Assembly: GCA_014763665.1 (NCBI GenBank)
Contig: JACXUY010000003.1
Span: 1-64,000 of the forward strand
Direction of reading: 5' to 3'
Length of the DNA: 64,000 nucleotides
Source: Gammaproteobacteria bacterium
Lineage (GTDB): Bacteria; Pseudomonadota; Gammaproteobacteria; Thiomicrospirales; Thiomicrospiraceae
Part shown: positions 1 to 8,688 of the stretch, piece by piece
How the letters are laid out: the number at the start of each line of letters is the position of its first letter
Position numbering within the stretch: the stretch's first letter is position 1
Notes under the pieces: generated by a model
The model's input: the letters and a program-made list of their open reading frames with translations, nothing else
The model's database searches: none
Told to the model about the DNA's origin: nothing
Made by a program: the position numbers and the translations under genes

Positions 1-492
1 CCCAAAAACGAACTCGATGGCAAAATGATTGAAAACGGTACGCGTGAAGGTTTCCATACCGCCATGGAAGTGAGCGTGTATAGCTTAACCGCTTTAACCA
101 AAGCGGCTTATCCCTTAATGAAAGGTCGCCAAGCCAGCATTATTAACCTATCTTATTTGGGTGCTGTACGTGCTGTTCCTAACTACAACACCATGGGCAT
201 TGCCAAAGCGGCACTCGAAGCAACGACACGTTATTTAGCCGTCGATTTAGGTAAAGAAGGCATTCGTGTCAACAGTATTTCAGCCGGTCCCATTCGCACC
301 CTTGCCGCAAGTGGCATTAAAGATTTCCGTACCATGCTCGACAATGTGGCTGAGATGACACCTACAGGTAAAAACGTCACCATTGAAGAAGTGGGCAACA
401 CCGCTGCATTCCTAGCCTCTGACTTGTCTAGCGGTATTACTGGCCATGTTATTTATGTCGATGGTGGATTTAATATTGTGGCTGCGGCTTAA
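1..492 (+). CDS. fabI: Enoyl-ACP reductase FabI, 3' part only
   Basis: The gene is cut by the left edge of the window; the frame is open from base 1 and the first methionine at 25 is internal. FabI reduces trans-2-enoyl-ACP with NAD(P)H in the last step of each fatty-acid elongation cycle, in the cytoplasm. The visible part begins with the family motif PKNELDG, carries the SDR-type Tyr-x6-Lys pair (YNTMGIAK), the cofactor-proximal [10 protein letters not shown] segment, and ends in the usual [12 protein letters not shown]. It has the normal C-terminal length and no disruption. A hairpin terminator follows the stop codon. Confidence 0.95.
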   Translation, partial: PKNELDGKMIENGTREGFHTAMEVSVYSLTALTKAAYPLMKGRQASIINLSYLGAVRAVPNYNTMGIAKAALEATTRYLAVDLGKEGIRVNSISAGPIRTLAASGIKDFRTMLDNVAEMTPTGKNVTIEEVGNTAAFLASDLSSGITGHVIYVDGGFNIVAAA

Positions 493-516
493 TACAAGGC
501 TCAACAGTTCACTCAC

Positions 517-546
517 AAAGCCTCAGTTCACACTGGGGCTTTTTTG
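517..546 (+). terminator. Rho-independent terminator after fabI
   Basis: An AAGCCTCAG/CTGGGGCTT stem with a six-base loop and one G-U pair is followed by a run of T. It lies 25 bases after the fabI stop codon. Confidence 0.85.
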
Positions 547-600
547 TTATCAGCACCTCAAGCATCAAATTACCTAATCTTCAAATTCAAATAGAATTGA

Positions 601-629
601 TTGACAGGCTATCCTACAGTCGTTAAATT
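601..629 (+). promoter_or_regulatory. Putative sigma-70 promoter of the hydrolase gene
   Basis: A perfect -35 hexamer TTGACA (601-606) is followed after 17 bases by TAAATT (624-629), which matches 4 of 6 consensus -10 bases. The next gene starts 47 bases downstream. The call is from sequence alone. Confidence 0.5.
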
Positions 630-675
630 TAAGTGGTAAACACTAGCCACGCCCACAACAGAAAAAGAGAAGACC

Positions 676-1563
676 ATGAAAAAACTATCTGCATTATTAT
701 TTGCCAGTCTACTCAGTGTTTCAGGCTTAGCATCAGCAGAAGATGTGAAACAGACTTATCAAGGTAAAACATTAAACGCGAACTTGGTTTATGCCGACGG
801 TAAAAACTATGGTGACAAGGTGGTATTACTGTTGCACGGTACCCTAACGCATAATGGTCGCTCTACCTACGCTGACTTGCAAAACAATTTAGCCAAAGAA
901 GGCATTACCAGCTTGTCGATGAACCTCTCGCTGGGACTCAATGATCGTCATGGCGAGTACGATTGTGCAACACCTCATACCCATAAACATACCGATGCCA
1001 TTGCCGAAGTCGCTGTCTGGATGGATTGGCTTAAACAACATGGTGTAAAGAAAGTATCGGTCATGGGACATTCACGCGGCGGTAACCAAATCGCTTGGTA
1101 TGTGAGCGAAAAAGATAGCGATGCCATCAATAAAGTCATCTTATTGGCTCCTGCTACGGGTGAGCAACAGTCTGGCAAAAAATACCAAGAAAGATATGGT
1201 AAGCCTTTAAATTCGGTATTGAAAACCGCTAAAGACATGGTTAAAGCGGGCAAAGGCAAAGAGCTGATGAAAGATACCGACTTTATCTATTGCGAGAAAT
1301 CTCAGGTAACGGCAGAAGCTTTTGTCGATTACTATGACGTTAAGCCGAAATTTGATACGCCAACGGTGCTTAAGTCGATCAAAAAACCAACATTGGTTAT
1401 TGTCGGTTCTGAAGACACCGTTGTACCTGAACTACCAAAACGCTTAGAAGCGATTAAAGGTCAGAAAAATGTGACCATCACCACTATTGATGGTGGCGAC
1501 CACTTCTTTGTCGATTTAGCCAATGAAGACGTTGCTGCTGCTGTGGCTAACTTTTTGAAGTAA
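676..1563 (+). CDS. Secreted alpha/beta hydrolase
   Basis: This 295-residue protein starts with a Sec signal peptide that ends near ALA-S-A (residues 1-21), so it should be periplasmic. It has an oxyanion-type LLLHGTLTHNG strand (about residues 51-61), a nucleophile elbow GHSRGG with Ser133, an acidic residue Asp247 in GSEDTVV, and a late His276 in GGDHFF. This is a complete alpha/beta-hydrolase triad. The substrate is unknown; an esterase or lipase-like role is likely. The gene is monocistronic, with a strong -35 element upstream, an AAAAGAGAAG ribosome site and a terminator directly after it. Confidence 0.85.
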   Translation: MKKLSALLFASLLSVSGLASAEDVKQTYQGKTLNANLVYADGKNYGDKVVLLLHGTLTHNGRSTYADLQNNLAKEGITSLSMNLSLGLNDRHGEYDCATPHTHKHTDAIAEVAVWMDWLKQHGVKKVSVMGHSRGGNQIAWYVSEKDSDAINKVILLAPATGEQQSGKKYQERYGKPLNSVLKTAKDMVKAGKGKELMKDTDFIYCEKSQVTAEAFVDYYDVKPKFDTPTVLKSIKKPTLVIVGSEDTVVPELPKRLEAIKGQKNVTITTIDGGDHFFVDLANEDVAAAVANFLK

Positions 1564-1581
1564 AAAACAATAGCCTTAATA

Positions 1582-1612
1582 AAAGCCCTTAATAATTTTG
1601 AGGGCTTTTTGC
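1582..1612 (+). terminator. Rho-independent terminator after the hydrolase
   Basis: The stem AAAGCCCT/AGGGCTTT with an 11-base loop runs into a T tract. It separates the hydrolase from the efflux operon. Confidence 0.85.
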
Positions 1613-1618
1613 CTGCGC

Positions 1619-1646
1619 TTGATAACAACTCTGTTTTCGATATAAT
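1619..1646 (+). promoter_or_regulatory. Strong sigma-70 promoter of the efflux operon
   Basis: TTGATA (1619-1624), a 16-base spacer and a perfect TATAAT (1641-1646) lie about 30 bases before the first start codon of the operon. The -35 hexamer overlaps the end of the preceding terminator region. Confidence 0.65.
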
Positions 1647-1674
1647 CAACACTATCACATTTTGGAGAGTGACG

Positions 1675-2025
1675 TTGAACAAACGTTTTGTTGTCTGGTT
1701 ATTGTTAGGAATATTGCCTTGGTTAAGCTTGCAAACTCAAGCCAGCATTAATTTAGCTGCACAAAATCTAGAGCACCAACTAGCACACATCGGTCATCTG
1801 GCACACCACCATAAATTGAATGGTGATGTTCACTTTGATTTATCGCATGAATCAACTCAACATTTAGCCGAACACGATGCATGTGCCCATCAACTGAGTT
1901 TAATACCCGAATTTGTTCACCTCAAACTACCATCTGTACACACGCAAAAATACTCTACCAACCTTTCTCATTTCCTTGCGAATCCTAATCTGCATCAATT
2001 GCAAAAACCGCCAAAGTTACATTAG
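1675..2025 (+). CDS. Small His-rich secreted protein, first gene of RND efflux operon
   Basis: I place the start at TTG 1675, because GGAGAGTGACG precedes it and it opens directly into a signal peptide (KRFVVWLLLGILPWLSL, cleavage near TQA-S); an in-frame ATG at 1609 would fall in the terminator and promoter region. The mature part of about 94 residues has 16 histidines, including an HHH run, and one cysteine. It resembles in layout the small periplasmic proteins found ahead of metal-efflux RND genes. Metal binding is an inference from composition and position. The adaptor gene starts 70 bases downstream. Confidence 0.65.
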   Translation: MNKRFVVWLLLGILPWLSLQTQASINLAAQNLEHQLAHIGHLAHHHKLNGDVHFDLSHESTQHLAEHDACAHQLSLIPEFVHLKLPSVHTQKYSTNLSHFLANPNLHQLQKPPKLH

Positions 2026-2095
2026 CTTCAATTTCTATCTCGTTTGCACAATCACTGTCTGTGCTCTACTTTTGCAATCGTTTTTGAGAATAAAT

Positions 2096-3190
2096 ATGCG
2101 TCTAATACAGCTTTGTGCCGCACTCTTGTCGCTTAACCACCCTTTTTTATCGGCAGCAACACTCCCCATCATTACCCCTGATCAGCAGCAAGCTCTGGGA
2201 ATTCACACCACACCACCTGTTGCTGATGATGTCGCTATTCGCACTACTGCCATTGGTGTCGTGCAACAAGCACCAAATTCAAGATGGACAGTTGCTAAGC
2301 CCTATGCACTGCAAGTAAAGCAATTGCATGTTAAGGTGGGAGACTCGGTTAAACAAGGTCAAGTACTGGCCGAAATTTTTGTACCAGAGTTACAAAAACT
2401 CGAACATCTGTATCACAATGCACTCAGCAGCGCACACTTAGCGCAACAAAAAATACAACGCGAGGCGCAATTACTTAAAGAAGGCATCATTGCCCCCAAA
2501 CAATATGAAGTGACACAAACAGAATACCAACAGGCACAGGAAAATGCCCTTGCCATTTTCACACAAATAGCACGTATGGAATTAACTGAATCAGAACTTG
2601 CTTTACTAAAAGACCCCAAGAATCGTCATTTAGAGGGTCACATCACGCTCAACGCGCCAGCCGACGGCAAGATACAACAGATTGCACTGACTGTAGGAGA
2701 TAGTTTTGATGCCAATCAAACACTGATGAACCTACTTACCAGTGATGCGCTAACGCTGGAAGTGGCATTGACACTAGATCAACTAGGCCAATTACAAATT
2801 GGTGATAAACTGAGGTTAGTGGATGGGTCAACAGCTAAGATTATCAATATTCAAAACCGGCTTTCAGATGCACAAAAGGTCATAGTCACTGCCAACTTTC
2901 AACATCCTAACTTACGCGCTGGGCAACGTGTTTACGTTCAAGTGAGCCAAAACAGCATAACTGAATTACCCAATTGGCGTTTGCCTCGTCAGGCTATTGT
3001 TTATGTAAACAATTTGCCTCATATTTTCGTATTAGCCGAGCAACAACTGAGTGCCATGAGAGTTGAACTGGTGCGGGCAACACGAGAAGGTTGGGTCGTA
3101 AAAGCTAATGAGTTGAGTGCGAAGTCCGCAGTGATTATCAGTGGTACAGCCGCTGCTAAAGCCATCTACACAGAAAGCGTCGCGCCATGA
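2096..3190 (+). CDS. RND efflux periplasmic adaptor (membrane fusion protein)
   Basis: This 364-residue protein links an inner-membrane RND pump to an outer-membrane channel. The start at ATG 2096 gives a signal peptide (MRLIQLCAALLSLN...SAA) followed by the CzcB/CusB-like opening TPDQQQALGI. A lipoyl-like half (VKQLHVKVGDSVKQGQVLAEI), a helical hairpin (about residues 110-170), and the second lipoyl half (APADGKIQQIALTVGDSF) follow in order. The frame is open upstream to 1913, but that part has no secretion signal and overlaps the previous gene. It overlaps the pump gene by 4 bases. No TolC/CzcC-type gene is adjacent. Confidence 0.85.
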   Translation: MRLIQLCAALLSLNHPFLSAATLPIITPDQQQALGIHTTPPVADDVAIRTTAIGVVQQAPNSRWTVAKPYALQVKQLHVKVGDSVKQGQVLAEIFVPELQKLEHLYHNALSSAHLAQQKIQREAQLLKEGIIAPKQYEVTQTEYQQAQENALAIFTQIARMELTESELALLKDPKNRHLEGHITLNAPADGKIQQIALTVGDSFDANQTLMNLLTSDALTLEVALTLDQLGQLQIGDKLRLVDGSTAKIINIQNRLSDAQKVIVTANFQHPNLRAGQRVYVQVSQNSITELPNWRLPRQAIVYVNNLPHIFVLAEQQLSAMRVELVRATREGWVVKANELSAKSAVIISGTAAAKAIYTESVAP

Positions 3191-6100
3191 TGAATCGTTG
3201 GATAGATATTGCACTAACGCAACGCTTATTCGTTTGGCTAATACTACTCGTTTTACTGTCATTGGGTACATTTGCGTGGTTAAAAACCCCGATTGATGCT
3301 TTCCCCAATGTCACCAGTCCGCAGGTCAAAGTGATTTTGAAAGCCCCTGGCATGACGCCTGAAGAAATCGAAAGTCGCATTACCGCTTTGGTTGAAACAG
3401 AAATGCTGGGCATCGCCAAACAAAAAACACTTCGCTCGATGACCAAGTATGCTCTCACCGATATTACCGTGACCTTTGAAGATGGCACGGACATTTATTG
3501 GGCGCGTCAGCAAGTAGCCGAGCGCTTAAATGGACTGCGTGACAAACTACCATCTGGACTAGAGGGTGGCATCGCCCCTCCAACAACGCCATTAAGTGAT
3601 ATTTTGATGTTCACTTTAGATAGCCCCACACTTTCCCTTGCAGAACGACGTCAACTGCTCGACTGGGTCATCCGGCCAACACTACGTACCATCGCGGGTG
3701 TTGCCGACGTCAACGCCTTGGGAGGTGAAGTGCGTAGCTACGAAGTTGAACCCGATCCGCAACGCATGGTGGCTCATGGCATCACCTTTGCGCAGCTTCA
3801 GAGTACATTGCTAGAAAATAACCAAAATGATGGCGCTGGGCGTTTAGTTGAAGGCGAAGAGGTATTAATTGTGCGTAGCCTAGGCTCACTCACCAGCACC
3901 CAAGCCATTGCCGCTTTACGCATTAACACGGCCAATCATCAAGCCATCACGGTTGGTGATGTGGCTAGGGTACGCATGGGCAGTCTCACACGTTATGGTG
4001 GCGTCACACGCAATGGCGAAGGAGAAACCGTTCAGGGTATTGTGTTGGCAACGACTGGAGTAGACACCAAAGCCGTACTGAATGAAGTCGAAAAAAAACT
4101 AATCAGCTTAACTCCTTCTCTACCTGATAGCCTAAGCATCAACATTTTCTATCATCGTGGTCAACTGATTGATCGCGCTATTAAAACGATCAGTAAAGCA
4201 CTGCTGGAAGCGATTGCGCTTGTTTTGTTATTGCTTATTGTGTTTTTAGGCAATTGGCGTGCAGCCTTAACAGTTGCTACCCTGTTACCTATGGCATTAA
4301 TCATTAGTTTTATTTGGCTTTATGCATTAGGTATTTCTGCCAACTTAATGAGTTTGGGCGGCTTGGTCATCGCCTTAGGACTTATTGTCGATAACGGGGT
4401 GGTTGTGGTTGAAAACATTGTCCATCGACTGCAAAAGTCTCCACAACATCGATTGCCTAAACTTCACCTTATCGCTTGTGCCGTTAAGGAAATGGCGATA
4501 CCCGTTGGCGTGGGCATGACCATTATTGTACTGATTTTTCTCCCCTTACTCAGCCTTGAAGATATTGAGGGAAAGCTCTTTAAACCTGTCGCACTGAGTA
4601 TTATATTTACGCTCATTTCTGCATTGCTGCTGGCTTTATTAGTCATACCGACCATTGCCGCTCAACTCATAAAGCATCACCACCCTAGTCAACTGAATTG
4701 GTTAGATCGGTTAGAGTGCGCTTATGAACGAGGACTGATACGCTGGCAAGCCCACACACTCACGCTACTCGGATTTGCTAGTGTCGCCTTAGTGGGTGCC
4801 ACGTTTCTATTCGGACAAATCGGTAAAATTTTTCTACCAACAATGGATGAGGGTGATTTGATTGTGCAGTTGGAGAAAACGCCATCCATTAACCTAATCG
4901 ACTCCTTAGCCTTAGATAGTCGTGTGCAACAAGCATTGTTAAGCCAAGTACCCGAAATCAAAGCGATTATCGCTCGTGCAGGCTCAGATGAAATTGGGCT
5001 TGACCCAATGGGATTAAACGATACTGACACTTTTGTTAGTTTACATCCTGCCCATAGCTGGCGCACGCCTTACGATAAAGAAGCTGTGAAACAAGCGATT
5101 CAAAGGGTATTAGAACAGTTTCCGGGCATTAATACCACCCTCACACAACCGATTGAAATGCGTGTTTCTGAAATGCTGACGGGTACTCGTGGTGATATTG
5201 CCATCAAAATTTATGGTAATGATAGTCATCAACTCACCCAACTTGCCAGTTATGTTTATGAACGACTGCAGGGCATGGAAGGTGTCAGCGAGGTATTCAC
5301 GCCGACCAATGATGGTTTGCAATATCTCAACTTTACGTTAGATCATGAAAAAATCCGCCACTTTTCACTCACTGTCGATGAACTACAAAGCTACTTGCGC
5401 AGTCAATTGGAGGGTGTTCCTGCAGGCACTGTCTATGAAGCTAATCGACGTACTCCCATTGTGCTTCGAGGCTCTGGGGTATTAGATGAGTCACTCAATG
5501 ATCTGAGTCTACTACCCATCCCTAATAGTACTGCCTCTGGTCTTCTATTGAGTGATTTGGCAACGGCTCAACGGAGCGAGTCGGCTGTTTCGATCAGTCG
5601 AGAACAAGGACAGCGTTTTGCGGTAGTGCTGGTTAATGTGGCCGAGCGTGATTTGAGTAGTGTCGTGGTTGATGCTCAACACAGATTAGCTGATTTACAC
5701 TTACCCGAGGGCTATCATCTAGTATTTGGCGGTCAGTTTGAAAATCAACAACGGGTAAATCAACGACTGAGCTGGATCATTTCTTTGGGCGTTCTATTTA
5801 TTGTCTTACTTCTGGTCGTCACGTTAAAACGTTGGTCAATGACCCTGCTGGCACTGTCAACCATCCCCTTTGCCCTGATTGGCGGTATCGTATCACTTTA
5901 CTTAAGTGGAGAATACCTTTCTTTACCTGCCTCAATTGGTTTCATTGCCTTACTCGGTATTGCCACTCTCAACGGTGTAGTCATGTTAGATACCTTTAAT
6001 CGACTTGAGCAACAAGGTATCAGCCCTAACCAAATTTTTGTGCAAGGTGCTAAACGTCGCTTACGCCCCGTGCTCATGACCGCCAGTATTGCTGCTTTAG

Positions 6101-6270
6101 GGTTGGTTCCGCTATTGTTTGCTACAGGTCCAGGCTCAGAGATTCAACGCCCACTTGCCATTGTTATTATTGGTGGATTAGTTACTTCAACACTGATCAC
6201 TTTGGTTTTACTTCCCCTGCTATATCAACGATTTGTGAGTAAAAAACATGACAACACAACAACGATTTGA
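3187..6270 (+). CDS. RND efflux permease, heavy-metal efflux type
   Basis: The protein has 1027 residues, the normal length, with the N-terminal membrane helix and the signature DAFPNVTSPQV near residue 37. A proton-relay helix reads GLIVDNGVVVVEN, keeping the Asp and Glu found in CzcA/CusA; the extra Asp six residues before it in CzcA is Ala here. This is more like CusA-type or unclassified HME pumps than zinc/cobalt CzcA. A second membrane block (about residues 850-1015) contains the duplicated helices. Substrate is not determinable from sequence; metal export is the likeliest role. It overlaps the adaptor by ATGA and the next gene by 23 bases. Confidence 0.87.
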   Translation: MMNRWIDIALTQRLFVWLILLVLLSLGTFAWLKTPIDAFPNVTSPQVKVILKAPGMTPEEIESRITALVETEMLGIAKQKTLRSMTKYALTDITVTFEDGTDIYWARQQVAERLNGLRDKLPSGLEGGIAPPTTPLSDILMFTLDSPTLSLAERRQLLDWVIRPTLRTIAGVADVNALGGEVRSYEVEPDPQRMVAHGITFAQLQSTLLENNQNDGAGRLVEGEEVLIVRSLGSLTSTQAIAALRINTANHQAITVGDVARVRMGSLTRYGGVTRNGEGETVQGIVLATTGVDTKAVLNEVEKKLISLTPSLPDSLSINIFYHRGQLIDRAIKTISKALLEAIALVLLLLIVFLGNWRAALTVATLLPMALIISFIWLYALGISANLMSLGGLVIALGLIVDNGVVVVENIVHRLQKSPQHRLPKLHLIACAVKEMAIPVGVGMTIIVLIFLPLLSLEDIEGKLFKPVALSIIFTLISALLLALLVIPTIAAQLIKHHHPSQLNWLDRLECAYERGLIRWQAHTLTLLGFASVALVGATFLFGQIGKIFLPTMDEGDLIVQLEKTPSINLIDSLALDSRVQQALLSQVPEIKAIIARAGSDEIGLDPMGLNDTDTFVSLHPAHSWRTPYDKEAVKQAIQRVLEQFPGINTTLTQPIEMRVSEMLTGTRGDIAIKIYGNDSHQLTQLASYVYERLQGMEGVSEVFTPTNDGLQYLNFTLDHEKIRHFSLTVDELQSYLRSQLEGVPAGTVYEANRRTPIVLRGSGVLDESLNDLSLLPIPNSTASGLLLSDLATAQRSESAVSISREQGQRFAVVLVNVAERDLSSVVVDAQHRLADLHLPEGYHLVFGGQFENQQRVNQRLSWIISLGVLFIVLLLVVTLKRWSMTLLALSTIPFALIGGIVSLYLSGEYLSLPASIGFIALLGIATLNGVVMLDTFNRLEQQGISPNQIFVQGAKRRLRPVLMTASIAALGLVPLLFATGPGSEIQRPLAIVIIGGLVTSTLITLVLLPLLYQRFVSKKHDNTTTI

Positions 6271-6529
6271 ACTCACCTGCGACTCGGCAGATTACGATTT
6301 TTGGTTAAATTGGTTGCTAAATAAACATAATGGTTCAATTGACGTTGTGCCGATAAGACGCTACGGCCTAAATCAAACACAATTAAGCCGAAGTGAGCAA
6401 GTGCAAGGTTTCGCTGATTATTACCGATTCAGTCTAACACTTGCAGCCGAAGACGCAATGAAACTTAATCAATTGGTGAGTCAACAAGCACATACTGCAG
6501 AAGTGAGCTTGTTGAGTTTGCAAGGTTAG
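6248..6529 (+). CDS. DUF3240-like small protein of RND operon
   Basis: The 93-residue protein lacks a signal peptide or membrane helix and starts inside the end of the pump gene, so it is translationally coupled. The pattern Leu-Ser-x2-Glu-Gln-Val-x-Gly followed by a Phe-Ser-Leu-Thr-Leu strand resembles the small DUF3240 proteins found after Czc-type pumps. I recognise this by pattern only. The family has a ferredoxin-like or PII-like length, so a regulatory role for the pump is possible. The operon ends here, before a hairpin shared with the convergent operon. Confidence 0.6.
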   Translation: MTTQQRFELTCDSADYDFWLNWLLNKHNGSIDVVPIRRYGLNQTQLSRSEQVQGFADYYRFSLTLAAEDAMKLNQLVSQQAHTAEVSLLSLQG

Positions 6530-6577
6530 TTTGAGATTTTGAGATCCTGTGCATCTCTAAAACCTAAATTGTTGAGA

Positions 6578-6612
6578 GGCTAAAAACTGGAGTGAAGCGA
6601 TATTTTTTAGCC
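6578..6612. terminator. Bidirectional terminator between convergent operons
   Basis: GGCTAAAAA (6578-6586) pairs perfectly with TTTTTAGCC (6604-6612) across a 17-base loop. It sits between the stop codons of the RND operon (plus) and the M14-like pair (minus), and the A/T-rich stem offers a T run in both directions. Confidence 0.6.
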
Positions 6613-6618
6613 GTTTTC

Positions 6619-7563
6619 TTAGCCAATCGAAATCATACGATAAGCAATGGTATTCTGATAAATCAGAGGATAATGATAGTGACAAGTCACCAGCCCATCG
6701 ACAGGGGCGTAAATTTTCTCTTTTAATGAACCGTCCAACGCATCGAAAACCTTACCCAGTAAGTCTCCTTTTTGCACGAAGCTACCAACGATTTGTATGG
6801 GTTCAAACACACCGGCATGTTGCGCCGGTATGAGTGTAATGGCTTCTTGCGTAACAATATTCGTATCATAACCGGCGAAAATTTGCGTACGAATTGCCCC
6901 CACCTTGGCTAGAAAGCGAATTAAGGCATCTAATAGCTGATGGGTACTATCCCGATGAATTTGTTGTTTATTCCCAAACACTAATCCATAACTTTTGGTT
7001 TCCCATACCGACCAATTATATTGCAGACTACCCGCATCACTGGGCACAAAATCACGGTAATGGGCAAATTGTAAGCCAAAATATTTGGCTGCTTGCGCGT
7101 CTTCAAAACCCGATTTGATCATACGCACATAGGGAATACAATCATATTGGTCACGTCGGTCTTCTAATTCGACACCCCACTCAAAGCCTTTCACCTGCTT
7201 GAATAATTGATGTGCGATTCGCTGAGTCGTTTCACCCGCATCATAACCTGGAAACATGGCATTGATATCTGTTTTGTCTAATGGCCAATGACGCTCGCCC
7301 ATGTTAAAGCCGAAGCTATTGACCGCTGGAACAACCAAAATGTCACCCGTAATAAAACTCGGATCAGCTTCCTGACGAACCTTCAAAAAGTTCACTAGCT
7401 GAGCAGCAACGTGCATTTGTGCCAACTCATGACCGTTTAAACCAGAAACAATAGCAACCGAGGTTTGAGAGTCCTTTTTATCCTGTGTTTGAAAACGAAA
7501 CCCATCAACTCGATAAGCGTCTCGACTAGGTGAAGCCAAATGAACTAATGGCTGTCGAATCAT
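6619..7563 (-). CDS. AstE/AspA-family protein with degenerate zinc site
   Basis: This 314-residue protein belongs to the succinylglutamate desuccinylase/aspartoacylase branch of the M14 zinc-carboxypeptidase fold. The start at ATG 7563 forms an ATGA overlap with the upstream paralogue; TTG 7569 is possible. Fold landmarks remain (TGDILVVPAVNSFGFN, a C-terminal beta-domain). The usual G-x-HGDE zinc motif reads GLNGHE, with Asn43 replacing the His and Glu46 kept. The DIHA motif reads ELED, so the third ligand His is also lost. Family members cleave amide bonds of acyl amino acids; this copy may be inactive, or bind metal differently, and could act as a partner subunit of the intact paralogue. 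Confidence 0.8.
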   Translation of the reverse strand: MIRQPLVHLASPSRDAYRVDGFRFQTQDKKDSQTSVAIVSGLNGHELAQMHVAAQLVNFLKVRQEADPSFITGDILVVPAVNSFGFNMGERHWPLDKTDINAMFPGYDAGETTQRIAHQLFKQVKGFEWGVELEDRRDQYDCIPYVRMIKSGFEDAQAAKYFGLQFAHYRDFVPSDAGSLQYNWSVWETKSYGLVFGNKQQIHRDSTHQLLDALIRFLAKVGAIRTQIFAGYDTNIVTQEAITLIPAQHAGVFEPIQIVGSFVQKGDLLGKVFDALDGSLKEKIYAPVDGLVTCHYHYPLIYQNTIAYRMISIG

Positions 7564-8510
7564 ACGCAAACCCCTTTTTGATCATCAAAAATACGCGCCA
7601 GCAAAGAGCCTTCATACACAATCGGATATTCCCGTAGGGTAAAGAGAACACCCGCTCCCGGCGTATAACAAGGAACTGGAGACTCCACCCCATAAGGATC
7701 ATGAATGTGTCCGATGAGTTGATCTTTCACCACCATTTGGCAATGATCCATCGCTGGTACGAACAAGCCTGCAGCAGGCGAGTTCACATAATAAACTTCG
7801 CCCTGATCCGAATAAAATGGCACGCGCACGCTTCTGGGCGCAATAGCCAGAATACCCTGCTCGGCCATCAAATTGAACAGCCCGTCTAATAATTGCTCTC
7901 CGTAGGTAGGGGTTAACCTCATACCTACACCATATTCCACCACTAAGGTATGTGTACCCAACTGGTTTAAGCTATGTGCCAGCGTTGCCTCGAGCACCGT
8001 GATGGCATCATGTACCCAGATAAAATCCATATTCAGCTGTTTTGCTAATGGCACCAAACTGTCCCGGTAAGTGCTGGCAATACGAACCTGTGGTAGCTCA
8101 CGCAGAAAAATGTTACTGGCATGAATATCAATAGCAATATCACTACCCTGAATCGCTTCAACAATCCCAGCGGCAATTTGATTGGGAAAAGTATCTTTTG
8201 CCGTACCCGGAAAAATACGATTCAAATCGGTTTGATAAAAAGGCACGGTTCGAGTAATCGAATCAATACCCAAAGAGTTCAGCGAAGGGTATAAATCAAT
8301 GGTACCCGTAATCAGACTGGGATTCGCTTTAAGCCATTCAGCCAATAACGAAATAACATAAATGCCCTCTAACTCATCACCATGTGTGCCTGAAATAATA
8401 CTAATGCGCTTTCCATTATCTGCACTCACATCAACTGGGGTGAACCGATGACGTTTGAGATAATAATGCTCCCCAACCGGCAACTCAATACTCACCAAGG
8501 TTTCTAACAT
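7560..8510 (-). CDS. Succinylglutamate desuccinylase/aspartoacylase family protein, intact zinc site
   Basis: The 316-residue protein has the full family active site: GTHGDE with His43 and Glu46, DIHAS with His130, and a likely catalytic Glu192 in VVEYGVG. The Asn-Arg motif TDLNRIFPG (about residues 94-102), which binds the substrate carboxylate, is also present. It should hydrolyse an N-acyl amino acid or acyl-peptide bond in the cytoplasm. AstE and AspA themselves act on succinylglutamate or acetylaspartate, but no arginine-succinyltransferase genes are here, so the substrate is open. It precedes and overlaps its degenerate paralogue. A GAGAG ribosome site precedes the start. Confidence 0.82.
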   Translation of the reverse strand: MLETLVSIELPVGEHYYLKRHRFTPVDVSADNGKRISIISGTHGDELEGIYVISLLAEWLKANPSLITGTIDLYPSLNSLGIDSITRTVPFYQTDLNRIFPGTAKDTFPNQIAAGIVEAIQGSDIAIDIHASNIFLRELPQVRIASTYRDSLVPLAKQLNMDFIWVHDAITVLEATLAHSLNQLGTHTLVVEYGVGMRLTPTYGEQLLDGLFNLMAEQGILAIAPRSVRVPFYSDQGEVYYVNSPAAGLFVPAMDHCQMVVKDQLIGHIHDPYGVESPVPCYTPGAGVLFTLREYPIVYEGSLLARIFDDQKGVCV

Positions 8511-8558
8511 GCTTTCATTCTCTCAATATTAATTAAGAAATCTCTGAACAATACAAAA

Positions 8559-8576
8559 GGGATGGGGGTGTGGGGG
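8559..8576 (+). other. G-rich tract upstream of the M14-like pair
   Basis: Three G runs of 3, 5 and 5 bases are separated by two or three bases on the plus strand. The tract lies about 50 bases upstream of the minus-strand start at 8510, within its probable promoter or leader region. A quadruplex is possible only if one run is split. Function is unknown. Confidence 0.35.
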
Positions 8577-8644
8577 AAGCACTGCATTTTAGTAACAGGT
8601 AAGCACCTGATTTAATGTCCTTCCACCAAGCAAAAAATGAGAAT

Positions 8645-8688
8645 GGGAAGTCTGAATGAGAAGAGAAGCGCATTATTCAGACCTTCCC
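8645..8688 (-). terminator. Terminator of the ATP-grasp/alpha-E/transglutaminase operon
   Basis: GGGAAG-TCTGAAT (8645-8657) pairs with ATTCAGAC-CTTCCC (8675-8688), leaving a single bulged base and a loop of 17. On the minus strand the stem is followed by ATTCTCATTTTTTG. It begins at the stop codon of the transglutaminase gene and splits the cluster into two transcription units. Confidence 0.65.
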
